This document shows, in pieces, positions 56,822 through 64,000 of a stretch of DNA of 64,000 nt. A program made the translations under genes and the position numbers. The stretch spans positions 1,550,001-1,614,000 of the forward strand of contig NZ_CP062976.1 of assembly GCF_014898075.1 (NCBI RefSeq). Reading direction: 5' to 3'. The notes under the pieces were generated by a model. That model was not told the DNA's origin. It worked only from the letters and a program-made list of their open reading frames with translations, and made no database searches. This stretch comes from Neisseria yangbaofengii (lineage in GTDB: Bacteria > Pseudomonadota > Gammaproteobacteria > Burkholderiales > Neisseriaceae). Each line of letters begins with the position of its first letter. The first letter of the stretch is position 1.

Positions 56822-57511
56822 ATGCAACTTCTCAAATATCTTCAATCGCAAGGCTTAGGCAGCCGCAAGCAATGCCAATGGCTGATCGACAACGATTGCG
56901 TCGTCATCAACGGCGAGATTTGGAACAACGCCAAAAGCACCATCGAGCCTGCCGATGTCAACACGCTCAGCATTGACGGCGATGATGTGGCGGTCGTACC
57001 TATACCCCGCTTCTACATCCTGCTTAACAAACCTGCCGATTACGAAACTTCACACAAACCGCAGCAATACCCGAGCGTATTCAGCCTGTTTCCCGACCAC
57101 ATGCGCAATATCGATATGCAGGCGGTTGGGCGGTTGGATGCCGATACCACGGGCGTTTTGCTGGTGACCAACGATGGCCAGTTCAACCACCGCGTGACTT
57201 CACCCAAGCATAAAGTAGCGAAAGTTTACCGCGTCACACTCAAACATGCTGCCGATGATAATCTGTGCGAAACTTTGAAAAACGGCATTCTACTGCATGA
57301 TAATAACGAAACGGTTTACGCAGCCGAAGCTTATTTGGAAGATGCCAACACGCTTATCATGACAATTACCGAAGGCAAATACCACCAAGTCAAACGCATG
57401 GTTGCGGCTGCCGGCAACCGGGTCGTACACCTGCATCGCGATAAATTCGGCGATTGGGACACGCAAAACTTAGCCGCCGGTGAATGGAAATTTATTCAAA
57501 TCGATTATTGA
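56822..57511 (+). CDS. rsuA: RsuA-type rRNA pseudouridine synthase
   Basis: 229 residues. An S4-like N-terminal domain (MQLLKYLQSQGLGSRKQCQW) and the catalytic motif GRLDADTTGVLLVTNDGQ (with the nucleophilic Asp) place it in the RsuA/RluB/E/F group. The length and the EGKYHQVKRMVAAAGNRV segment fit RsuA, which modifies U516 of 16S rRNA. RluE-type action cannot be excluded. Confidence 0.85.
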   Translation: MQLLKYLQSQGLGSRKQCQWLIDNDCVVINGEIWNNAKSTIEPADVNTLSIDGDDVAVVPIPRFYILLNKPADYETSHKPQQYPSVFSLFPDHMRNIDMQAVGRLDADTTGVLLVTNDGQFNHRVTSPKHKVAKVYRVTLKHAADDNLCETLKNGILLHDNNETVYAAEAYLEDANTLIMTITEGKYHQVKRMVAAAGNRVVHLHRDKFGDWDTQNLAAGEWKFIQIDY

Positions 57512-57628
57512 ATGGTGTTTTGCAAAAAATAATTACACATTTTGAATTTTTAAATACAATAAAATCAATCAATTATTTACCAATCCTTATTATTAACAAA
57601 AATTAACAAAAATATCTCTGAACTATTA

Positions 57629-57634
57629 TATAAT
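57629..57634 (+). promoter_or_regulatory. -10 element of the candidate small RNA
   Basis: TATAAT preceded by an AT-rich stretch; a TTAACA at 57603 is 20 bp away, so a good -35 is missing and an activator may be needed. Confidence 0.5.
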
Positions 57635-57640
57635 CCGCCT

Positions 57641-57748
57641 GTCTGAGTAACACTTGCTTCGAAAGAGGTAAGTAAGTGAGTAAGACGTTTTCCCCGTAAT
57701 GTGTTTAGCCATCTATACTTTTCCCCTTAGTATAGATGGTTTTTTTTA
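57641..57748 (+). ncRNA. Candidate small regulatory RNA
   Basis: A ~105-nt intergenic unit between the pseudouridine synthase and csbD. It begins ~7 nt after the TATAAT. The first hairpin (57652-57673) has a 9-bp stem ACTTGCTTC / GAGGTAAGT closed by a GAAA tetraloop. A single-stranded stretch with TTTTCCCC follows, then a terminator hairpin (57709-57739) whose loop again carries TTTCCCC, and a run of nine T. Two C-rich single-stranded stretches are what a message-binding RNA would expose to pair with GGAG ribosome-binding sites. No ORF of note lies within. I cannot assign it to a named Neisseria sRNA. Confidence 0.55.
57709..57748 (+). terminator. Terminator of the candidate small RNA
   Basis: 11-bp stem CCATCTATACT / AGTATAGATGG followed by T9. 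Confidence 0.92.
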
Positions 57749-58074
57749 TCTTCAATTTATCATCAATTGAAAATAGACTATTGATTAACCCATTTTATCA
57801 ACCTACCTGATTTTAGCCTGTCATCGAAATCGCCATTACCGAAATCGTCATTCAAGTTTTACCAAACCATGATTTTGTCTGTTTTCTTTAAAATTTAATT
57901 GTTTAAGTAAATACTATTTCATTTGTTTCGAATATTTTTCTAGAAAACAACAAGATAAAACATTCAATTGTAAACAGGTTATTTCCCCGCTTGCATAGCC
58001 AAGCTCGTTTGGTTACGATGGTTCCACACGAGACGCAAAGCGTGTACCCTTAAAACATAACGAAAGGAACTGGT
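57749..58074. promoter_or_regulatory. Upstream region of csbD
   Basis: AT-rich to ~57985, then a GC-richer leader with inverted repeats GCCAAGCTCGTTTGGT and ACACGAGACGCAAAGCGTGT (58026-58045). These may be operators or leader hairpins. The ribosome-binding site is AAAGGAAC. Confidence 0.4.
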
Positions 58075-58272
58075 ATGAACTGGGATCAAGTAGAAGGTAA
58101 GTGGGAACAATTAAAAGGTAAAGCCAAGGTGAAATGGGGCGAGCTGACCGATGATGATTGGGCAGTCGTAGAAGGCAAACGCGATCAATTGGCGGGACGC
58201 ATTCAAGAGCGTTACGGCTACACCAAAGAACAAGTTGAAAAAGAATTGGACGATTGGGCTAACGACCGCTAA
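58075..58272 (+). CDS. CsbD-family stress protein
   Basis: 65 residues: MNWDQVEGKWEQLKGKAKVK, then WGELTDDDW and GRIQERYGYTKEQVEKELD. This is the conserved CsbD/YjbJ fold, an abundant small hydrophilic protein in stress and stationary phase with unknown biochemistry. A strong AAAGGA site precedes the ATG. A hairpin AAACTGCCTA / TAGGCAGTTT (58303-58342) follows, spanning the edge of the IS3 remnant. Confidence 0.93.
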   Translation: MNWDQVEGKWEQLKGKAKVKWGELTDDDWAVVEGKRDQLAGRIQERYGYTKEQVEKELDDWANDR

Positions 58273-58302
58273 TCCGATATTGATTCTGGATGAATATTAA
58301 AA

Positions 58303-58342
58303 AAACTGCCTATTGAACTGACCCTAAAAAGTTAGGCAGTTT
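58303..58342. terminator. Hairpin at the csbD/IS3 junction
   Basis: 10-bp perfect stem AAACTGCCTA / TAGGCAGTTT with a 20-nt loop. The left arm lies outside and the right arm inside the presumed IS end (TGAACTGACCC). It may terminate csbD. Confidence 0.55.
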
Positions 58343-59145
58343 AATCAAGCGGTTTTCAAGGGCTGAATTCTGTACTGTACAGGACTCAGCCCTTTTAATT
58401 CGAGCTTAATCCTGTCGTGGTTGTAATAATGAATGTACTCATGCAAGGCTGTTTCCAATTCGGCAATGGAAGCATATTTGCAGGGATAGAAACATTCCGA
58501 CTTCAACGTTCCAAAGAAACTTTCCATCGCCGCATTGTCCAAACAGTTTTCTTTGCGGGACATACTCTGCACCGGTCCCGTGTCTTTCAACTGCTTTTGA
58601 TAAAAACCCATCTGATACTGCCAAGCCTGATCCGAATGCAGTATCGGCCTGTCAGACGGCCTTAGTTTCTCCAATGCCCCTTTCAGCATCTTGCCGGCCA
58701 AATCGAAAGTCGGGCGGGTTTGGACGCAGTAGCCGATGATTTTCCCGTTAAACAAATCCATCACCGGTGACAGATACAGCCTCTCCCGATAACGTCCGTT
58801 ACCCATTTCTCATTGGGTTTGTCCGATTTGAAATTGCGTTGCAGGATATTGGGTGCCGTTTTGCCTGCTTCTCCTTTAAACTTTAAACGATCAGAATTTA
58901 CGCCGCCGTATCACTGCCTTCAGACCCATCGGCGCCATCAGGCGGCTGATTTTCTTGTGATTGGCCGATATTCCTGTATGACGGATGGTCGCCGTTATCC
59001 TACGGTAACCGTACCGTCCTTTGTGTTGCCGGTAAACAGTGAGGATATGCTGTTTCAAACCGGCATATTTGTCTTCTGCCGACTGATTCGCAACAACAGC
59101 ATTTCTGCTCAAACCCATCATCGCCCCAACACTTCACATAAACCT
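58314..59145 (-). mobile_element. IS3-family (IS150-like) insertion-sequence remnant
   Basis: Minus-strand remnant of orfB. One end looks native (TGAACTGACCC at 58314). The upstream orfA with its helix-turn-helix is missing, and no matching inverted end is seen near 59145, so the element is truncated. Confidence 0.75.
58345..59121 (-). pseudogene. Broken IS3-family transposase (orfB)
   Basis: The 5' part (59121 down to 58891) encodes MMGLSRNAVVANQSAEDKYA and GRYGYRRITATIRHTGISAN, the HTH_21 region. The middle is in another frame, with GKTAPNILQRNFKSDKPNEK. The 3' part (58806 to 58345) carries the integrase core: LYLSPVMDLFNGKIIGY, ILHSDQAWQYQM, and MSRKENCLDNAAMESFFGTL with the DDE residues. 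At least two frameshifts and a small deletion between them (near the first catalytic Asp) make it inactive. Confidence 0.8.
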
Positions 59146-59323
59146 TAAACCGGTCTTTTCACCTGTTTTATTTTCAGACAGCCTGCATTATTACCATTTT
59201 TCACTATAAAAATTATTTTTTTCCAGCAGTATTCACTATCAACCTTTTTGATATTCAGATAAATTACATACTTCATCAGGCGTATAATGTCACCCTTTGG
59301 TTTTGCTTATCATAGATATTAAT

Positions 59324-60688
59324 ATGAATTCTGTTCAACCTCGTCAAACCTGGTCAAATCGATTGACCTATATCCTGACTGTTGCCGGTGCGACGGTCGG
59401 CTTCGGCGCTACTTGGCGTTTCCCCTATTTGGTCGGTGAAAACGGCGGCGGCGCTTATGTGTTTTTATTTTGTATTGCCATGATTGTGATCGGCATTCCG
59501 ATGATTTTGGTAGAAAACGTGATCGGTCGGCGCAAACGGGTCAATGCCCTGGATGCCTTTGGCGGCGAACTCAACGGCAAACCCGTGCCCAAAATCTGGA
59601 AACTCGTCGGCTGGATGGGCTTACTCGGCGCATTCGGCATCATGGCCTATTATATGGTGCTCGGCGGCTGGGTCATCAGCTATATCGTAAACTTAATCGG
59701 TGGTGGCTTGGATATTTCTCAACCGATTCACGGCGAAATGACCAAAGCGTTTTTTAGCGAACATATTGAAAATAGCCCATGGGCCATCGCGTTTTATACC
59801 CTGCTGTTTGTGTTGGCAAACTATTTTATTTTGGTTAAAGGCGTGATTGGCGGTATTGAAAAAGCAGCTAAATACTTAATGCCATTATTGTTTTTATTCT
59901 TGATTGCTATGGTGGTGCGCAACATCACCCTACCCGGCGCAATGGAAGGCATCACTTTTTATCTGAAACCCGATTTCAGCAAAATCACCGCTCAATTGTT
60001 TGTCTTTGTTCTGGGGCAAGTATTCTTTGCCTTAAGCTTGGGCTTTGGCGTGATGATTACCTTGTCGAGCTATTTAGATAAAAACGAAAATCTGGTTCAG
60101 ACTGCCGTAATCACCTCCATCACCAATACCTTGATTGCGGTATTGGCAGGCTTTATGATTTTCCCTTCACTCTTCAGCTTCGGCGTGGCACCGAATTCCG
60201 GCCCGACTCTAGTATTCCAAAGCCTGCCGATTGTGTTTTCCAATATGTGGGCAGGTTCTGTGTTTGCGGTAATTTTCTTCTTGCTGCTGCTGATTGCCGC
60301 GCTGACCACTTCTCTGACTATTTACGAAGTATTGATTACTGCCTTGCAGGAAAAAACTAAAATCCGCCGTGCTGCTGCGATTACCATTGTGTTGGGCGGC
60401 ATTTATTTATTGGGCAATATTCCGTCGATTCTGGCTTATGGGCCTTGGCGAGACATTTCGATTTTTGGCCGCAATATTTTTGATGCCTTCGATTTTATCA
60501 GCGGTAATATCCTGTTTATGCTTACGGCTTTGGGCTCGGCACTGTTTGTCGGCTTTGTGATGAAAGACGAAGCAAAAGACGAATTGCACTACCAAGGCAA
60601 CCGTATCACGGTCAATATTTGGTTTAACTATGTCAAATATTTAGTGCCGCTGGTCATTCTGCTGATTTTTATCAGCAACCTGATTTAA
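59324..60688 (+). CDS. Sodium-dependent transporter, NSS/SNF family
   Basis: 454 residues from ATG 59324. Twelve transmembrane segments are plausible. The N-terminal motif VAGATVGFGATWRFPYLVGE and ENGGGAYVF form the sodium and substrate site of LeuT-like proteins. It probably imports an amino acid; the substrate is not predictable. A DUS hairpin follows. Confidence 0.92.
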   Translation: MNSVQPRQTWSNRLTYILTVAGATVGFGATWRFPYLVGENGGGAYVFLFCIAMIVIGIPMILVENVIGRRKRVNALDAFGGELNGKPVPKIWKLVGWMGLLGAFGIMAYYMVLGGWVISYIVNLIGGGLDISQPIHGEMTKAFFSEHIENSPWAIAFYTLLFVLANYFILVKGVIGGIEKAAKYLMPLLFLFLIAMVVRNITLPGAMEGITFYLKPDFSKITAQLFVFVLGQVFFALSLGFGVMITLSSYLDKNENLVQTAVITSITNTLIAVLAGFMIFPSLFSFGVAPNSGPTLVFQSLPIVFSNMWAGSVFAVIFFLLLLIAALTTSLTIYEVLITALQEKTKIRRAAAITIVLGGIYLLGNIPSILAYGPWRDISIFGRNIFDAFDFISGNILFMLTALGSALFVGFVMKDEAKDELHYQGNRITVNIWFNYVKYLVPLVILLIFISNLI

Positions 60689-60702
60689 GCCAATCATTGA
60701 AT

Positions 60703-60730
60703 AGGCCGTCTGAAAGATTTCAGACGGCCT
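60703..60730. terminator. DUS hairpin after the NSS transporter
   Basis: AGGCCGTCTGAAA-GA-TTTCAGACGGCCT, then TTGTG. Confidence 0.85.
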
Positions 60731-60758
60731 TTGTGTATATCACGGCAGAGGTTTATTG

Positions 60759-60764
60759 TATAAT
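60759..60764 (+). promoter_or_regulatory. Probable -10 of ftsK
   Basis: TATAAT 61 bp before the ftsK ATG; a DUS lies between it and the start. Confidence 0.45.
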
Positions 60765-60824
60765 CCGACATTACGCACATTACTTTTTAGATGCCGTTTC
60801 AGACGGCCTCTGCAACAGAATTCT

Positions 60825-63239
60825 ATGGTCACCAAATCTACTAAAACACCCCCAAAACCCAAAGTCAAAGCCAAACCGCAGCCTGCTACCAAGCCCAATA
60901 AGCTGTCAGAAAGCCTGAAAGCAGCCAAAGCCTTACAAAAAGACGAAGAAAAAAAAGCCCGCCCCGAACATGTGGTCAATCTCATCAACGACACCATGTG
61001 GCTTTTCGGTTTGGTGATGACGATTTATCTGGCGATTTCTTTATTGAGCTTCGACATGAACGATCCGGCATGGTCGCGCAGCGTTGCCAGCACCGGCAAA
61101 GTACAAAACTTCGGCGGCTTGTTCGGCGCGTATGTCTCGGACATCGGCTATTACCTATTCGGCCTGTCGTTTTGGTGGTGGATTATCGCCTCAGGCATGT
61201 TCCTTTATAAAAATTTCCGTCCGCTGCAAAAACAGGAAAACCATAAGCCTTACAATCACGGTGTGGCGGCTTTGGCCTTGTTTTTGCTGCTGGCGTGCAG
61301 CCCGATTTTGGAACACTTCGCATTCGATGCCGCATTAAACGGCTCGCTGCCCGTGGGTGCCGGAGGTTTAATCGGCGCGTTTGCCGGTTCCGGATTGGGT
61401 TGGCTGCTGGGCAAATCCGGCAGCTTATTGATTATGTTTGTTGTGTTGCTGCTGGCGATTTCGTTGCTGGCGCAAGTTTCGTGGCTGGAAGTATTGGCCA
61501 AAACCGGTCACAACGCAGAGAAAAACCTGCAAAACCTTAAACAGAAAATCGCCGATAAAAAACAGCAAAAAGCCGACGATACCACCGATTTACGCGATAC
61601 CAAACCGGCCCGCCGCCTGCTGAAAGAAGCCAAAACCATCACCGCCGAACCTATGCAGAAAATCGAAGGCAGCAGCAGCAACCGCAAAACCGTCACCGTA
61701 TCCGTAGCGCCACCGCCTAAAATTCAGACTTCTTTGTTTGACGACCATAAAGAACCGCAGGCCGTAGGCGAATACCACAAACCCGGCATGAATTTATTGC
61801 GTATGCCCGAAGGCGAACCGGTGGCCGTTGATCCCGATGTTTTGCAGCAAACTGCCGAACGTATCGAATCCAAGCTTGCTGAATTCGGCATTGGCGTGCA
61901 AGTGGTGTCGGCTACCGCAGGTCCTGTGATTACCCGTTTTGAAATCGAACCGGCACAAGGCGTGAAAGGCAGCCAGATTGTCGCCTTATCCAAAGATTTG
62001 GCGCGTTCGATGTCGATGCAGGCTGTTCGTGTGGTGGAGACTATTGCCGGCAAAAACACCATGGGCATTGAATTGCCGAATGAATACCGCCAAGACGTAA
62101 TGTTGAGCGAAATTTTATCTTCGGAAGTATTTAACGAAGCCCAATCCAAGCTGACCGTCGCCTTGGGTAAAGACATTTCCGGCAACCCTGTGGTCGGCGA
62201 CCTGGCCAAAATGCCGCATTTATTGGTAGCAGGCATGACCGGTTCGGGCAAATCCGTCGGCGTCAACGGCATGATCATGTCCATACTGTATAAAGCCACA
62301 CCGGATGAAGTTCGCTTCATCATGATTGATCCGAAAATGCTGGAATTGAGCATTTACGACGGCATTCCGCACCTGCTCTGCCCTGTTGTCACCGATATGC
62401 GTGAAGCCGGTCAGGCGCTGAATTGGTGTGTGGCTGAGATGGAAAAACGCTACCGCCTGCTTTCCCATGCCGGCGTTCGCAATTTAGACGGCTTCAATAA
62501 AAAAGTCGAAGATGCCCAAGCAGCAGGCAAGCCGCTGCCGAACCCCTTCAGTCTCAATCCTGATGACCCGGAACCATTGGAAAAACTGCCGCTGATTGTA
62601 TTAGTGATTGACGAATTGGCCGATTTGATGATGACCGAACGCAAAGCCGTCGAGCAGCAAATCGCCCGCTTGGCGCAAAAAGCGCGTGCCGCGGGCATTC
62701 ACATGATTGTCGCTACCCAACGCCCAAGCGTCGATGTGGTAACCGGCTTGATTAAAGCCAATATCCCGACGCGCATGGCCTTTACCGTGCAAAGCAAAAT
62801 CGACAGCCGGACTATTCTCGATCAAATGGGTGCGGACGAATTGCTGAAATACGGCGATTCACTATTCCTCCAACCGGGCAGCGCCGAGCCGACACGCGTG
62901 CAAGGTGCGTTTGTATCTGATGACGAAGTGCATAAAGTCGTTGCCCATGTCAAAGAACAAGCTCCGACCCGCTACATCGAAGGCTTGCTCAGCGGCGAAG
63001 CGGCATTGGAAACCACCAACATCATCAACCCAAATGCCGACAGCGACGAATTGTTCGATCAAGCCGTTGCATTTGTATTAGACAGCAAAAAAACCTCGAT
63101 TTCCGCACTGCAACGCCAATTGCGCATCGGTTACAACCGCGCGGCCAATTTGATGGAAGCATTGGAAAACGCAGGTGTGGTAACCCCTGCCGACATCAGC
63201 GGCAGCCGTCGCATTTTGGCGCAAAAAGACCAGCTTTGA
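60825..63239 (+). CDS. ftsK: DNA translocase FtsK
   Basis: 804 residues from ATG 60825 ([20 protein letters not shown]); an in-frame opening to 60756 runs over the promoter. Residues ~65-235 hold four transmembrane helices, then a linker with basic and coiled-coil parts (~245-345). The motor has Walker A in [13 protein letters not shown] and Walker B in [14 protein letters not shown]. The C-terminal gamma winged helix ([20 protein letters not shown]) reads KOPS polarity. It pumps and resolves chromosomes at the division septum. Confidence 0.96.
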   Translation: MVTKSTKTPPKPKVKAKPQPATKPNKLSESLKAAKALQKDEEKKARPEHVVNLINDTMWLFGLVMTIYLAISLLSFDMNDPAWSRSVASTGKVQNFGGLFGAYVSDIGYYLFGLSFWWWIIASGMFLYKNFRPLQKQENHKPYNHGVAALALFLLLACSPILEHFAFDAALNGSLPVGAGGLIGAFAGSGLGWLLGKSGSLLIMFVVLLLAISLLAQVSWLEVLAKTGHNAEKNLQNLKQKIADKKQQKADDTTDLRDTKPARRLLKEAKTITAEPMQKIEGSSSNRKTVTVSVAPPPKIQTSLFDDHKEPQAVGEYHKPGMNLLRMPEGEPVAVDPDVLQQTAERIESKLAEFGIGVQVVSATAGPVITRFEIEPAQGVKGSQIVALSKDLARSMSMQAVRVVETIAGKNTMGIELPNEYRQDVMLSEILSSEVFNEAQSKLTVALGKDISGNPVVGDLAKMPHLLVAGMTGSGKSVGVNGMIMSILYKATPDEVRFIMIDPKMLELSIYDGIPHLLCPVVTDMREAGQALNWCVAEMEKRYRLLSHAGVRNLDGFNKKVEDAQAAGKPLPNPFSLNPDDPEPLEKLPLIVLVIDELADLMMTERKAVEQQIARLAQKARAAGIHMIVATQRPSVDVVTGLIKANIPTRMAFTVQSKIDSRTILDQMGADELLKYGDSLFLQPGSAEPTRVQGAFVSDDEVHKVVAHVKEQAPTRYIEGLLSGEAALETTNIINPNADSDELFDQAVAFVLDSKKTSISALQRQLRIGYNRAANLMEALENAGVVTPADISGSRRILAQKDQL

Positions 63240-63253
63240 TTTAAAGCATTGCA

Positions 63254-63292
63254 AAGGCCGTCTGAAAATTCATTTTCAGACGGCCTTTTTTA
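63254..63292. terminator. DUS hairpin after ftsK
   Basis: AAAGGCCGTCTGAAAA / TTTTCAGACGGCCTTT with a 4-nt loop, then TTTT. Confidence 0.88.
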
Positions 63293-63336
63293 GATATAAA
63301 CAAGAATGAATTACCGTATTGATCTGAATCACAGTT

Positions 63337-63441
63337 TATAGTGGATTCACTTTAAAACAGGACAAGGCGGCGGGCCTAAGACAATATGGATAATACGGCT
63401 AGGCGAACCAACGCCGTATATTTTAAAAGGGATTCACTATA
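63337..63441. mobile_element. Correia-type miniature element (short form) upstream of tig
   Basis: ~105 bp. The ends TATAGTGGATTCACTTTAAA and (inverted) TATAGTGAATCCCTTTTAAA are imperfect inverted repeats of the Correia type (TATAGTGGATTAAATTTAAA). Inside, AGGACAAGGCGGCG near the left and GGCGAACCAACGCCGTAT near the right match the Correia interior. Flanked by TA. These repeats carry promoter and IHF/RNase III sites in other Neisseria. Here it lies between ftsK and tig. Confidence 0.75.
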
Positions 63442-63669
63442 TTTTGTCCCATCCTTACCGATCCACACCACAGGCTGCCTGAACCGACCAATTTTCAGAC
63501 GGCCTTATCGCCTATTATTCAAACATTGTGATATACTAGTCGGCTGAATTTTATCCCTTTTGCAACCAATGGCCGCCAGAGGCTGCCGATTGTCGTTTTG
63601 CCGCCTTTGAAGGCAAATCACGCAAACAGGTTCCCATCCATTAATCAACAAGATATTTAAGGGCTTACG

Positions 63670-64000
63670 ATGAGCGTAACTGTAGAAACTTTAGAAAACT
63701 TGGAACGCAAAGTAATTGTGTCTCTGCCTTGGGCTGAAATCAACGCAGAAACCGACAAACGTTTGAAACAAACCCAACGCCGCGTAAAAATCGACGGCTT
63801 CCGTCCGGGTAAAGCTCCCTTGAAAATGGTTGCGCAAATGTACGGCGCAAGCGCCCAAAACGATGTAATGAACGAATTGGTTCAACGTGCATTCTACGAC
63901 ATCGCCGTAAGCGAAAACCTGAAAGTAGCAGGCTTCCCGCGTTTTGAAGGCGTGGAAGAACAAGACGAACAAGAATACTTCAAAATCGCAGCGGTTTTTG
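63670..64000 (+). CDS. tig: Trigger factor, N-terminal part (partial)
   Basis: The frame is open to the window end, so ~110 residues are seen. MSVTVETLENLERKVIVSLP starts the ribosome-binding domain, and the L23-docking signature GFRPGKAP is at residues ~43-50. It is the ribosome-associated chaperone and prolyl isomerase. The ATG is preceded by AAGGGCTTACG, and by a ~130-nt leader from a possible -10 (TATACT near 63533). The clp genes often following lie outside. Confidence 0.95.
   Translation, partial: MSVTVETLENLERKVIVSLPWAEINAETDKRLKQTQRRVKIDGFRPGKAPLKMVAQMYGASAQNDVMNELVQRAFYDIAVSENLKVAGFPRFEGVEEQDEQEYFKIAAVF

Noticed and set aside
60756-60824. Upstream start for FtsK
   Set aside because: It would begin on the -10 box TATAAT; ATG 60825 fits the basic N-terminus better.

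Overview
This is a chromosomal window from a member of the genus Neisseria (Betaproteobacteria). The clearest sign is the DNA uptake sequence (DUS) GCCGTCTGAA, present in well over 60 copies by eye, mostly preceded by AG (the AG-DUS dialect, rather than the AT-DUS of N. meningitidis and N. gonorrhoeae). Further support comes from the dnaB-pilHIJKX, lolB-ispE-tRNA-Gln-prs-rplY and iscRSU blocks, a HemD-HemX fusion, and a Correia-type element in front of tig. GyrA keeps Ser91 and Asp95 in gonococcal numbering. The species cannot be fixed from this window.

Layout. 1-3700: end of dnaB and five minor-pilin genes. 3900-7420 (minus): rplY, prs, three identical tRNA-Gln genes, ispE, lolB. 7478-13850: a TPR protein, a Nudix hydrolase, an unusual membrane protein with GIY-YIG-like and SH3 domains, and gyrA. 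14169-19249: leuC, two tandem entericidin-like lipoproteins, leuD, a decayed stretch with at least three broken genes, and leuB. 19456-26034: YceI protein, periplasmic cyclophilin, the molybdopterin run moaD-moaE-mobA-moeA, and a NarX/NarL-type two-component pair. 26080-26960: a complete IS630-family element. 26977-32944 (minus): pflA, pflB behind a perfect FNR box, purA, hisZ. 33318-37917: iscR with an IscR site, iscS, iscU, a small DksA/TraR zinc-finger gene, two dead helix-hairpin-helix genes, iscA and hscB. 38020-45930: lipoproteins, hemB, a dicarboxylate/anion symporter, ppiB, a zinc peptidase, rlmJ and fbp. 46007-52217 (minus): cls, hemE, hemY and fused hemD-hemX. 52356-55860 (minus): nuclease, rpiA, ispF, ispD, dnaQ. 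56201-58272: a probable Fur-controlled small gene, an rsuA-type pseudouridine synthase, a candidate small RNA and csbD. 58314-59145: an IS3-family remnant. 59324-64000: an NSS transporter, ftsK, a Correia-like element and the start of tig.

Most of the window is core metabolism: leucine, heme, isoprenoid (MEP pathway), molybdopterin and Fe-S assembly. Regulatory sites visible in the sequence (FNR, IscR and Fur boxes) tie several of these to oxygen and iron. DUS inverted pairs sit at the ends of many transcription units and look like terminators. I saw no large accessory island, prophage or CRISPR array. The less ordinary material is the candidate small RNA, the GIY-YIG/SH3 membrane protein, the decaying loci and the mobile elements.
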